64,000 nucleotides of DNA from Ehrlichia muris AS145. GTDB lineage: Bacteria; Pseudomonadota; Alphaproteobacteria; Rickettsiales; Anaplasmataceae. Under the pieces are notes generated by a model. The model worked only from the letters and a program-made list of their open reading frames with translations. It did not search any database and had not been told where the DNA came from. Positions 1 through 8,761 of the stretch are shown here, one piece after another (the stretch's first letter is position 1; each line of letters starts with the position of its first letter). The DNA is taken from NCBI RefSeq assembly GCF_000508225.1, contig NC_023063.1, positions 1,132,718 to 1,196,717 of the forward strand. The letters run 5' to 3'. Both the position numbers and the translations under genes were made by a program.

Positions 1-765
1 GAAATTTCAGAAAAATTACAAAATTTCAACCTAGAAAGGAAAGAACTAGAACATAAAAGTTTTAACGAAGCAGTAGAACAAGCAGAAGCTCTTATATCCA
101 GAAATACAAATTTAATTATGGTTGCAGGAAACTGGCACCCAGGAATAATAGGTATAGTAGCAGGACGACTCAAAGATAAATTTTTTCTACCAAGCATAGT
201 AATTTCATTAGACAATGGCATTGGTAAAGCAAGTGCAAGATCGATACCAGATGTAGACTTAGGTGCAGCCATTTTATCAGCAAAATTAGAAGGAATAATA
301 ACCGAAGGAGGAGGACATGCTATGGCTGCTGGGTTCTCAGTGCAGGAGGATAAAATTAAAACGTTATATGAATTTCTTTCGCAGAAATTTCACAATATCA
401 ACAAACAAAAGGTATTCAAAGTAGATGGCATTATTACTGTTACAGCAATTAATCTACTTTTATGGAAGAAACTACAGTTTTTAGAACCATTTGGTATAGG
501 TAATCCTGAACCAAGATTCATTCTGACAAACATTAAAATAAAAAATCCAGAAGTTATAGGAGATAGTCACATAAGATGCTTAATTTATGACAATAAAACC
601 TTTATAAAGGGAATTTGTTTCAGATGTATAGATACAGAATTAGGCCTAGCTTTATTAGAACGCACTGCAATTATGTTACTAGGAAAAATTAGTGTTAACT
701 ATTGGAGAGGTAATGAGAACATACAGTTTATAATAGAAGATGCAATTATAAAAAGTTATGTATAA
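1..765 (+). CDS. recJ: RecJ single-stranded-DNA exonuclease, C-terminal part (cut by window edge)
   Basis: The frame is open from the first base to the stop at 763-765, so the window starts inside the gene and shows its last 254 residues. RecJ is a 5'-3' single-strand DNA exonuclease of recombination and mismatch repair. The visible part contains the DHHA1 domain: the NWHPGIIGIVAGRL block and the glycine-rich GGGHAMAAGF motif that contacts nucleic acid. The C-terminal OB-like domain typical of RecJ follows, including a PFGIGNPEP segment. The catalytic DHH domain lies outside the window. The ATG at 118 is an internal methionine, not a start. Family assignment is strong; full length cannot be judged. 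Confidence 0.92.
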   Translation, partial: EISEKLQNFNLERKELEHKSFNEAVEQAEALISRNTNLIMVAGNWHPGIIGIVAGRLKDKFFLPSIVISLDNGIGKASARSIPDVDLGAAILSAKLEGIITEGGGHAMAAGFSVQEDKIKTLYEFLSQKFHNINKQKVFKVDGIITVTAINLLLWKKLQFLEPFGIGNPEPRFILTNIKIKNPEVIGDSHIRCLIYDNKTFIKGICFRCIDTELGLALLERTAIMLLGKISVNYWRGNENIQFIIEDAIIKSYV

Positions 766-1744
766 ATGATCACAAATTAATTTATCCAATAACCCAAAAT
801 GAGTTCAACATAGAAGTATTAAACATAAATATTGTTGAAACAAATTTAGTAAAAAACACACTATATTAACTAATTAGCCAATGATTTTTGCTTATAAGAT
901 ATAAACAGTATAGAGAAGGTGGCATCAAGTAACACTTCCTATCCACCACCATATTTTGCTAATATATACTGAATAGTACATTTTGAACATAATAAAATTC
1001 TTAAAAAACCAATTATTATAATCTACAGATATAAATAGTATATAAGCATCAAGCAACAGTTCCTATTTACCACAATATACAACTGAGTAGGACATTCTGA
1101 ACACAATACATATCAGTGAACAATTCCACACATAATAAAATTTTTAAAAAACTAATTATGCAATATACAGATATAAACAGTATAGAGACACCAAGTAACA
1201 GTTCCTATTCACCACAATATCTTGTTAATTCTATGCATAGCACATCTTGAACACAATATACATCAAAAACAGTATAAGGAACATCAAGTAAACTGCTTTC
1301 TATCCACAAATAGATCTTAAATCTAGTATGTATTTTCAGTATATTATTAAACATAAATACATCTTAGTGGAACACACCTCACATTACAAAATCTTTACAT
1401 CAATTCTTACAATCCATTAAATAATCCAAAATGCCAAACAAGTAGTTTCATAACTAGCAAGTATATCTACCTATAAAATTACACCCAGCTGTTATTGTAA
1501 AAAATATTCCTACTTTCAATTCCTCAATAAACGAAAATATATACACATATTTATGTTTTTATATACATTATAATCATATACTAAATGGGAATAGTATTAA
1601 ATTATGTCACAAGATCTTACATATTACTATGTATACGTTAATCGTAATACAAATGGTCAAAAAAATTAATAAGATCTAAAAAAACAATGCAATACTATCA
1701 GTATTTGTTTAACATTTTATTGTTTTAATAATCTAACATTACAA
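766..1744. other. Long non-coding spacer between recJ and cca
   Basis: About 980 bases without a plausible gene. The part from 897 to about 1316 is made of degenerate repeats (separate entry). The remainder, 1317-1744, is AT-rich and shows no recognisable gene, RNA or clear terminator. Confidence 0.6.
897..1316. repeat. Degenerate tandem repeat, about four decayed copies
   Basis: Copies start near 897, 1027, 1169 and 1265. Each opens with a version of AGATATAAACAGTATA, followed by a CATCAAGTAACA-like block and a TTCCTATCCACCA-like block. Copies 1-3 continue with a (T/C)TTGAACA(C)AATA-like block. Spacings are about 130, 142 and 96 bases, and the last copy is truncated. The copies are clearly related but diverged, so this is an old duplication rather than an active variable repeat. 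No reading frame is conserved between copies. Confidence 0.7.
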
Positions 1745-2938
1745 ATGTACGATAATTTTATAAATCACGATGATATTCTATTAATTATAAACGCAATAAA
1801 AAAATTTCAAGGAGATATTAGGCTAGTAGGTGGATGTGTAAGGGATAATCTCCTAAAAAGACAAATTATAGATATTGACTTCGCAACTACTTTATTACCT
1901 ACTCAAATAATAAATTCTCTAGTTGCAGCACATATTAAAGCTATACCAACAGGTATTAAACATGGTACAATAACAGCTATAGTAAATAATACAGCATATG
2001 AAATCACTACATTAAGATCTGATATCAGTTGTGATGGAAGACATGCTGAAGTAAAATTTACAAATAATTGGCAACAAGATGCCTCAAGAAGAGATTTTAC
2101 CTTTAATGCACTATATTGTGATGAAAAAGGAATAATATATGACTATTTTTCTGGTCTGCAAGATCTAGAGAGAAAACAGTTAAATTTCATTGGAGATCCA
2201 GAAATTAGAATACAAGAAGACTATCTACGTATACTTCGGGCATTCAGATTCTATGCTTCTATATGTAGTCACAATAAATTGAGTGATGAAATAGTTTATG
2301 CTTGTACACAATATTCATCTTGCCTCAATAAGCTATCTAGAGAACGCATACGTGACGAATTTTTTAAACTTTTATCATGCCCAAACTTATCTAATACATT
2401 AAAGATTATGCAAAAATGTCATGTATTAGAAAAAATCATTCCTTTTGAAGTTACACCAGATATAATGTCATCTGATATACTATCAGATGCAGACCCACTA
2501 ACAAAATTAGCAGCCTTATTAAGAACAAACAACAATTATTCATTTGATACAATTAAAACGTCTTTATGCTTATCAAATCATAATCACAAAATACTTGTAT
2601 CATTATTAAATAATAACTTAGAATTTCCACTTTCAATTATTGAACAACAGAAGTATATAAATAAGCTTGGAAAAAAAATATATTGTGAGCTAATTAGAAT
2701 AAGGCACGCAGAACTAAACCTAAATTATCATGACCTAGTACAATATATTGAGTACGCAGATCAGTTAACTATTCCCGAATTTCCCATCTCTGGCAAAGAT
2801 TTATTCAATATAGGATATCAAGCAGGGAAAAATCTTGGTACTACTTTAAAGAAAATCAAGGATTTTTGGGAAAATAGCTCATACCAGTTAACAAAATCCC
2901 AATTATTAGATTACGCAAAAGAATTACTAAAAAAATAA
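1745..2938 (+). CDS. cca: CCA tRNA nucleotidyltransferase / poly(A) polymerase family
   Basis: 397 residues. It adds or repairs the 3' CCA of tRNAs using CTP and ATP. Residues 28-46 hold the nucleotidyltransferase signature VGGCVRDNLL followed by DIDFAT, where D43 and D45 are the metal-binding carboxylates. The ERKQLNFIGDPEIRIQEDYL block (about residues 142-161) and the RILRAFRFYA block that follows are typical of class II enzymes. The gene stands alone between long spacers. Here tRNA-Gln lacks an encoded CCA while tRNA-Arg encodes it, so the enzyme is needed at least for the former. A poly(A) polymerase is the alternative, but the length and motifs fit CCA enzymes of Rickettsiales. Confidence 0.88.
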   Translation: MYDNFINHDDILLIINAIKKFQGDIRLVGGCVRDNLLKRQIIDIDFATTLLPTQIINSLVAAHIKAIPTGIKHGTITAIVNNTAYEITTLRSDISCDGRHAEVKFTNNWQQDASRRDFTFNALYCDEKGIIYDYFSGLQDLERKQLNFIGDPEIRIQEDYLRILRAFRFYASICSHNKLSDEIVYACTQYSSCLNKLSRERIRDEFFKLLSCPNLSNTLKIMQKCHVLEKIIPFEVTPDIMSSDILSDADPLTKLAALLRTNNNYSFDTIKTSLCLSNHNHKILVSLLNNNLEFPLSIIEQQKYINKLGKKIYCELIRIRHAELNLNYHDLVQYIEYADQLTIPEFPISGKDLFNIGYQAGKNLGTTLKKIKDFWENSSYQLTKSQLLDYAKELLKK

Positions 2939-3497
2939 AGAATTAGATTGCAAATTTTATTATTATTTCCAAAGAATAAAATCTAGTGACACTTTAAGTG
3001 TATGGCACTATATTCTTATATAAATACAGAAACCACTTATAAACAGTTATAACAAAGTACAATATTTATACAGTTACTTTAAAACATAAGCAAGGTAACA
3101 CTCACACCATTCTTATTTTTATCAAAAATTTTCAACTTTATCTGAATTTATTATATATAAAGCTTAACTACCACAACTATAGATACAAAATTGCGTTAAC
3201 AATATGTTTTACTTATAGACATAGCAACTGCATTACTTATTTCTTAAAGCAATAATTTACAATTCCTTAAGAAGATCATTTTTAAAATATTCAACTTAAG
3301 ATCACATTCCCTTTATATAGAAACCCAACTATCACTTAAGTAATAACAACATTACAAACTAAAACCTGACAAGCAAATAACACAAAAGTCCAACAACAAG
3401 TACTTAAACTATAGGAACTAGTTTTGCTAACCTTAAATAATAATGTATATGCACATAAGTTCAGACTTCAAATACGAATACATTTTAATATAAATAA
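2939..3497. other. Non-coding spacer between cca and ndk
   Basis: About 560 AT-rich bases between convergent genes. I see no gene, tRNA, strong hairpin or repeat in it. Confidence 0.5.
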
Positions 3498-3926
3498 TTA
3501 ATTGTTTAATGCTAAGAGCTCATAGTCACTAAAAAAAAATCTTATCTCTTTCATAGCATTATCTAAACTATCTGACCCATGAACACAATTTGCATCTATA
3601 TTCTCAGCAAAATCTGCTCTAATAGTTCCAGGATTTGCTTTTTTAGGATCTGTAGCACCCATAATTTCTCTATATAGGGTTATAGCATTCTCTCCTTGCA
3701 ATACTTGCACTATTATTGGACCAGATACCATAAAATCAATTAACGGTACAAAAAAATGCTGAGATTTATGTATTGCATAGAATTCTTCAGCTTGATAACG
3801 TGTTAGTGAGCACATCTTTTGCACAATTATTTTAAGTCCTGAATTTTCTATATAAGAATTAACCTGCCCAGTAATCCTACGCTTTACCACATCTGGTTTT
3901 AATATAGATAAAGTTCTTTCTAACAA
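3498..3926 (-). CDS. ndk: Nucleoside diphosphate kinase
   Basis: Transfers the gamma phosphate from ATP to nucleoside diphosphates, keeping NTP and dNTP pools balanced. The protein begins [15 protein letters not shown], a classic Ndk N-terminus, and carries the active-site block NCVHGSDS with the phosphorylated histidine. The frame is open up to 3950, but I chose the TTG at 3924-3926: it gives 142 residues, the usual Ndk length, and has an AAGGGGG ribosome site six bases upstream. The longer version would add an unrelated octapeptide that includes this ribosome site. It is divergent from tr1. Confidence 0.92.
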   Translation of the reverse strand: MLERTLSILKPDVVKRRITGQVNSYIENSGLKIIVQKMCSLTRYQAEEFYAIHKSQHFFVPLIDFMVSGPIIVQVLQGENAITLYREIMGATDPKKANPGTIRADFAENIDANCVHGSDSLDNAMKEIRFFFSDYELLALNN

Positions 3927-4108
3927 AATATACCCCCTTAACCCGGACAAACTAAATTCAATGTTTAATATAAATTGTCAACCCAATCAAGTTAAAAAGC
4001 AAATAAATTATATCTTATATTTCATAAACATAGTACGTTATTTCTGCGTATTATATAATTAGTATACTATTTCAGCAAATTAGATGTCATATATCCATTA
4101 AATAACTA

Positions 4109-4137
4109 TTGCATTCACTTTATGCATGATTTATCTT
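4109..4137 (+). promoter_or_regulatory. Candidate promoter of tr1
   Basis: TTGCAT (4109-4114), 17 bases, TATCTT (4132-4137), ending 30 bases before the tr1 ATG. The same layout appears before the p28 genes at 19.5-24.2 kb. No transcript start is known from the sequence alone. Confidence 0.5.
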
Positions 4138-4167
4138 ACATGTGCCGCTTTATTATAGGGAAATAAT

Positions 4168-4818
4168 ATGTCTACACATGCGAAAAACAAAATAAATAAA
4201 ACAGAATGTACCGATGAAATAAAAGCACATGATTCTTTGATTGGTGGATTACTCGACAAAAACATACAGAAAAACAAATTTATAAGTAAAGGGATAAGAC
4301 TTGATGTAAACGATAATTATAGTTCTAAAAATTTCAAAAAAGAAGAAATAGAATCCAAAAAAGACTTAAAAAATTGTATAAAAGCTAGACCTCATCCTGT
4401 TGATGAGTGTGTCGGAAAAGAAATAAAAAGACAACGTATCATGAGAGGCATGAGTCAAAATCAGCTTGCAACCAAATTAGGAATTACTTTTCAACAAGTA
4501 CAAAAATACGAGAAAGGGACAAATCGCATAGTTATTAGCAGGCTATACCAACTTGCAACTGTGCTTAATGTTGAAGTAAGAGATATAATGTTAAAATTAC
4601 AAGAAGATCTAAAAAATATTGCATGTGATCACACTGTTGCATGTACATCTATACTTAGAGATAATGAAGAAAAATTCATACCAGAATTTCACGATAACAA
4701 GATAGATAGTAAAGAAGTTTTGATGATGGTAAGAGCATATACTTGTATAAAAAATGAAAAAGTACGTAACATAATTTATAATCTGGTTAAGGCATTATCC
4801 TTAGACAATAAACAATAA
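4168..4818 (+). CDS. tr1: Tr1, XRE-family transcriptional regulator at the head of the omp-1/p28 locus
   Basis: 216 residues. A charged, low-complexity N-terminus of about 80 residues precedes one helix-turn-helix domain of the Xre/Cro type (about residues 82-142). In it GKEIKRQRIMRGMSQNQLA is helix 1-2 and GITFQQVQKYEKGTNRI holds the recognition helix. A C-terminal tail of about 70 residues follows. In Ehrlichia and Anaplasma a gene of this type, tr1, sits just upstream of the p28/p44 expression locus, so its position supports both the name and a suspected role in controlling surface-protein genes; this role is inference. An AGGGA ribosome site lies just upstream of the ATG. Confidence 0.88.
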   Translation: MSTHAKNKINKTECTDEIKAHDSLIGGLLDKNIQKNKFISKGIRLDVNDNYSSKNFKKEEIESKKDLKNCIKARPHPVDECVGKEIKRQRIMRGMSQNQLATKLGITFQQVQKYEKGTNRIVISRLYQLATVLNVEVRDIMLKLQEDLKNIACDHTVACTSILRDNEEKFIPEFHDNKIDSKEVLMMVRAYTCIKNEKVRNIIYNLVKALSLDNKQ

Positions 4819-5047
4819 GTTATTGTACAATTACCTTAATAATACAGAGTATGTTAAGAAATTGAATAAATAACAATAAAAAGCCTTTATAGTTATGTTA
4901 TGGTCACTGCAATGGTTTATATATTATCTAATGCATAATTTAAAATGCATTAGCAAGTATTTTTATAATGCTAACACAAGGTAAATAAGTCATGCACTAT
5001 TGTATACATTAACAAAGATTTATTTGTATATTGTTGAAGTATTATTT

Positions 5048-5076
5048 TTGACTTGAAACGTGATTTTGATTAGTAT
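5048..5076 (+). promoter_or_regulatory. Candidate promoter of the first omp-1 gene
   Basis: TTGACT (5048-5053), 17 bases, TAGTAT (5071-5076), with the ATG 29 bases further on. The -35 is near consensus and the spacing ideal. Confidence 0.5.
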
Positions 5077-5105
5077 GAAATTATTATATTATTTGGATAA
5101 TATTT

Positions 5106-5957
5106 ATGATTAGGTTCTCAGCTGCAGGGATTATATTTTCTCTTATAACATTATTTGCATGTAATGGATCTGCATCACCAATGCCTATTGATTTTTCTAA
5201 CGAGAGTGAGATGTCTGGTTTTTATGCAAGCGGACATTACAATATAGATTTTCCTAAGTTTAGTACGATATCTATAAAATATAGCGCAAGTGACAATACA
5301 GAAAAAGAATTAACCTTATTTACACTAAAAGAAGACATTAACGAAGCACCAGATTTTACAAAGAAAGACAAATTCAATACTACAAAAGGCTATAACCCTG
5401 TATATAACAGAAATTATACAGGATTCTCAGGAGCCATTGGGTATTCAGGAGGAGGACTTAGAGTTGAGCTAGAAGGAGCATTTACAAAATTTGATGTTGA
5501 TAAACAAAAATATACGTATCAGGACAACCACAGGTATTTCGCATTATGTAAAGGAGATACTATGGAAAATAGTACCAACGGAAATTATGTAGTAATAAAA
5601 AATGAGGGATTTAGGGTTATTTCTTTAATATTTAATGCTTGTTATGATATGATAATCAGCAATTCCTCTCTAGTACCAAGTGCTTGCATCGGTGTAGGAC
5701 AAGGAATAAGCAATTTCTTAGGAGGAACAAACATTCACACACTATTCAAAGCTAAGCTGGGCTTAGGGTTTTTAATGTCAGCAAAAACTATTGTATTTGC
5801 TAATGGATATTATGTAAAAATGAAAGACAATTCTTTTACTAAGTTATCGGTTCAGTACCCTATTGAACTGAAAGATGCACCAAAACATATAGAACCTACA
5901 GCTTATTTTAAAGCAGATAATTATGGCGCTGAAATTGGCCTTAGATTTATCTTATAG
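5106..5957 (+). CDS. OMP-1/P28 family outer-membrane protein, paralog 1
   Basis: 283 residues, surface antigen Msp4/P28 family (Surface_Ag_2), a beta-barrel outer-membrane protein. A signal peptide (about residues 1-24) precedes a mature start near SPMPIDFS. The family blocks are present but diverged: FYASGHYNIDFPKF in place of the usual LYISGQYKPSVSHF, then GFSGAIGYSGGGLRVELEGA and RYFALCKGD, ending GLRFIL. A cysteine within the signal segment (LFAC) loosely resembles a lipobox, but the aromatic residue at -2 makes lipidation unlikely. It has its own promoter and 500 bases before the next gene. By position it corresponds to the first omp-1 gene after tr1 (omp-1m in E. chaffeensis). Confidence 0.85.
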   Translation: MIRFSAAGIIFSLITLFACNGSASPMPIDFSNESEMSGFYASGHYNIDFPKFSTISIKYSASDNTEKELTLFTLKEDINEAPDFTKKDKFNTTKGYNPVYNRNYTGFSGAIGYSGGGLRVELEGAFTKFDVDKQKYTYQDNHRYFALCKGDTMENSTNGNYVVIKNEGFRVISLIFNACYDMIISNSSLVPSACIGVGQGISNFLGGTNIHTLFKAKLGLGFLMSAKTIVFANGYYVKMKDNSFTKLSVQYPIELKDAPKHIEPTAYFKADNYGAEIGLRFIL

Positions 5958-6463
5958 CATAATTACTTATCTCTAGTATATAAAGTAAGTTTTTACATAG
6001 TAGAGCATAAATTCTTATATTCATTGTATGGCAAAGTTTTATTATGATTAATAGAAGTATGACAAACAATTATCACTCTTCCTACACAACAAACATGAAA
6101 ATTAGGTATCAGGAATTATTAGCATAGGGAGATTTGTAATAACAACTTCAAGAAAAAATAATAAAACTCTATTATTAAAGGTAAAGTGTTTTATATCGGC
6201 TATCCAAAATACACAATTGCAATTTTTATAAACACTATCTTAAGCTAGTTCATTTGATACTTTAAAATCTAGTTTTTATTTGACTAAATACTTTTTATAG
6301 AATAAAACAATTACTGTGTATTACCATATTTTCACATTTATAACAAATATTTAGGTTATGTTGTAACTACAGCAATTAGTTTGGCTAAACACTCTTTTAC
6401 TATATTTATTTGTTTTAATTGTAAATATGTAGCTCTTTAAGAACAATTATTAGGGTTAGATGT
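5958..6463. other. Spacer between omp paralogs 1 and 2
   Basis: About 500 AT-rich bases. No gene or strong hairpin is visible. A TTGGCT at 6381-6386 has no well-spaced -10 partner, so I do not call a promoter, although one for the next gene should lie here. Confidence 0.4.
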
Positions 6464-7288
6464 ATGAGTGATAGGAAGTTTTTTTTGTGGGTTGTACTAA
6501 TGTTGTTTATACCACATATTTCTTTGGCATTGGTTCTCAGTGATCATAATCTTACATATGTAGGTATTCAATATAAACCAGCTAGGCAACACATATCAAA
6601 ACTTCTTATACAAGACAACAGTCCAGTTGATATTGTAGGAATTTTTGCTTTAAAAAAGGATTTATCAAGTGATATAATGAGTAGTATAAAGACCAACACC
6701 AATTTTACTATGAAATATAATCCACACTATGAAAACAACCTCTTGGGCTTTTCAGGTGTATTTGGATACTACTATAACAAGAACCTTAGAATAGAATCCG
6801 AAATTTCCAGTGAGGTTTTTCATTTAAAAAATGATGATTACAAAATCGCTGATCTTGAAAAGTATTTTGCTATAGCATATCACATAGACGAGAATAATCA
6901 TTATCCTAAGAGCAATGAGTATGCTGTTTTAATAAATAGTGGCGTTGAAGCTACTTCAGCTTTAATTAACGTTTGTTATGATGTAGATGCTCTTAAATAC
7001 AATATAACAGCATACTCATGTTTAGGGTTTGGACTAGATATAATAGATTTTTTGAATACTTATGTCACAAAATTTTCATATCAAGGAAAATTAGGAGCTA
7101 GCTATCCTATCTCTTCCAAGATCTCAATTTTCGCAGAGGGTTATTATCACGGTTTATTTGGTAAAAAATTCGAAAATATTCTAGAATATCATACATGTGA
7201 CCAGCATAATGATCATCACACATTGGCAACAGCTATGTTAAGTATTAGATATTATGGTGGAAGTCTTGGAGTAAAGTTCGTATTATAA
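6464..7288 (+). CDS. OMP-1/P28 family outer-membrane protein, paralog 2
   Basis: 274 residues. The signal peptide MSDRKFFLWVVLMLFIPHIS ends near SLA-LV. Family landmarks are YVGIQYKPARQHISK, LLGFSGVFGYYY, KYFAIAYHIDEN, NVCYDVDALKYN, FSYQGKLGASYPISS and the C-terminus SLGVKFVL. A run of Glu/Asp/His near residues 240-252 (HTCDQHNDHHTLA) is unusual for the family. AGGG lies eight bases before the ATG. It stands between a 500-base spacer and the promoter of the packed omp run, so it is probably transcribed alone or reads through. Confidence 0.85.
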   Translation: MSDRKFFLWVVLMLFIPHISLALVLSDHNLTYVGIQYKPARQHISKLLIQDNSPVDIVGIFALKKDLSSDIMSSIKTNTNFTMKYNPHYENNLLGFSGVFGYYYNKNLRIESEISSEVFHLKNDDYKIADLEKYFAIAYHIDENNHYPKSNEYAVLINSGVEATSALINVCYDVDALKYNITAYSCLGFGLDIIDFLNTYVTKFSYQGKLGASYPISSKISIFAEGYYHGLFGKKFENILEYHTCDQHNDHHTLATAMLSIRYYGGSLGVKFVL

Positions 7289-7298
7289 AAAATATTTT

Positions 7299-7326
7299 TT
7301 GACAAATTTGTATTTGTCTTTATATG
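7299..7326 (+). promoter_or_regulatory. Candidate promoter of the long omp operon
   Basis: A consensus TTGACA (7299-7304), 16 bases, then TATATG (7321-7326), about 70 bases before the first gene of the packed run. A second reading, TATGTA after an 18-base spacer, is also possible. It lies directly after the stop of paralog 2. No comparable promoter is evident in the short gaps downstream. Confidence 0.55.
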
Positions 7327-7395
7327 TATATAAGTATAAAATAAAGTTTTAGTGTGTTTATTGCTTATTAAGTCAGTGTGTTAAAGGGTTATGCT

Positions 7396-7881
7396 ATGAA
7401 TAATAAAAAGTTAGAAGGCTATGCTTTATTGTTCATAGTATTATTTTGTTTCATTGCAAGATATAGCAATAGCTTTATAGGACGGCTGCCTAAGTTAAAG
7501 GCAAAGTGCTTTATTAATTTTTTATTGAAATATTTTCATTCTAAAAGTAATTTTCCGGTAGCAAAATCAGGAAAATTTGTTATAGATAATCTTCCACTAT
7601 TTGATTGTAGTAAGATATCAAATCACTTTCATATAAATAGAAGTTTTTTCAAAATCTTTGATGTCATGAGATTGATTAATTCTAAGGTTCTCTATTTTAG
7701 TTTTCTTGCTAATGCTAGAACTACTATAAGTGTATACAATAAAATAACAGAAACCAAGTTAAAAAATTTTCCTGCGAATTGTCATGTTCTAGGTAAACAC
7801 ATTATTCATCTTATAACAATCAGTATTAGTGATGTTTTTATAAGGAAGATACGCTTCTATTTTTTTAGTTATAATTATTAA
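7396..7881 (+). CDS. Small basic membrane-anchored protein of unknown function, first gene of the omp run
   Basis: 161 residues from the ATG at 7396, which has AAAGGG upstream; an in-frame GTG 18 bases earlier is less likely. A hydrophobic N-terminal segment (about residues 9-30) could be a signal peptide or anchor; the rest is rich in Lys, Phe, Ile and Ser. I recognise no domain. It sits nine bases before an omp gene. The start MNNKK plus hydrophobic segment, a YFSFLANART stretch resembling the family's RYFALAR, and an IRFYF near the end suggest it could be a much-decayed omp paralog; this is speculative. Confidence 0.6.
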   Translation: MNNKKLEGYALLFIVLFCFIARYSNSFIGRLPKLKAKCFINFLLKYFHSKSNFPVAKSGKFVIDNLPLFDCSKISNHFHINRSFFKIFDVMRLINSKVLYFSFLANARTTISVYNKITETKLKNFPANCHVLGKHIIHLITISISDVFIRKIRFYFFSYNY

Positions 7882-7890
7882 GGTTTTATT

Positions 7891-8745
7891 ATGAGTTATG
7901 CAAAGGTTTTTATATTAATATGTTTAATATTTCTTTTACCTTCATTATCCTTTGCGACTATAGGTAATGATTCCTTTAAAAACAATTCAGGTTATTTTTA
8001 TATAGGTGGAGAATATAAACCAGGAATTCCAAATTTTAATAGATTTTCAGTAACTAACAGTAACATAAAGGGATTGGCATCTTTAACACAAGAACATAGA
8101 AATATTTTACCTTATATGACACAAGATACTGCATTGTTTAATCTTTTAAAGGATAATAATAATTTTACCTTACCTTATGATCCTGCATACACAAAAAATT
8201 TATTGGGAGCAGGTGGAGTTGTAGGATATTCTCTGGACAATTTCAGGATAGAGCTTGAAGCTTTTTATGAGAAATTTAATATAAAAGCCCCTTCTGGATA
8301 TTTTTATGATAATTTTGACGAGTATTTTGCATTGATACCGACAATAACAACGACTTATAGTAAGTGGTCAGAGCAAAGTAAACATTATTGTATGAAAAAT
8401 ACAGGCATTACTTTATCTCCTTTTATAGTTAACGCATGTTATGATTTTACTTTAAAGAAAGCAAGCAATATAGCTCCTTATTTATGCTTTGGAGCTGGTG
8501 GTAATTTTATTGATTTTCTAGATCAAACAAATTTCAAGTTTGCTTACCAAGCTAAGGTTGGTATTAGTTATTTTATATCCTCAAATTTAGCATTTTTCAT
8601 CGATGGGTCTTTTCATGGGCATTTCGATAATCAATTTTCTGATTTATTAGTGGATTACCCTACTGATTTAAAATTTACTACTATATCAGCAAAATTTAAC
8701 ATTAATTTTCTTACCAGTAGTGTCGGTATCAGGTTTATTTCTTAA
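7891..8745 (+). CDS. OMP-1/P28 family outer-membrane protein, paralog 3
   Basis: 284 residues. Signal peptide MSYAKVFILICLIFLLPSLS ends at FA-TI. Family blocks are FYIGGEYKPGIPNFNRFSV, LLGAGGVVGYSLDNFRIELE, NACYDFTLKKASN, GAGGNFIDFLDQ and FAYQAKVGISYFISS. It ends VGIRFIS, with a polar serine instead of the usual aromatic last residue that the BAM machinery recognises. An AAGG ribosome site is present. Gaps of 9 and 16 bases to its neighbours put it in the packed operon. Confidence 0.87.
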   Translation: MSYAKVFILICLIFLLPSLSFATIGNDSFKNNSGYFYIGGEYKPGIPNFNRFSVTNSNIKGLASLTQEHRNILPYMTQDTALFNLLKDNNNFTLPYDPAYTKNLLGAGGVVGYSLDNFRIELEAFYEKFNIKAPSGYFYDNFDEYFALIPTITTTYSKWSEQSKHYCMKNTGITLSPFIVNACYDFTLKKASNIAPYLCFGAGGNFIDFLDQTNFKFAYQAKVGISYFISSNLAFFIDGSFHGHFDNQFSDLLVDYPTDLKFTTISAKFNINFLTSSVGIRFIS

Positions 8746-8761
8746 ATAGTAGGTTGCATTT

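Noticed and set aside
897..1316. CRISPR-like array in the recJ-cca spacer
   Set aside because: Repeats are diverged, unequal in spacing and have related spacers. No cas genes are present.
5128..5170. Lipoprotein signal in paralog 1
   Set aside because: The LFAC sequence has Phe at -2, and the signal peptide continues to a normal cleavage site after the cysteine.
7378..7395. Longer GTG start for the first small gene of the omp run
   Set aside because: It would place the AAAGGG ribosome site inside the coding sequence. The ATG at 7396 is better.
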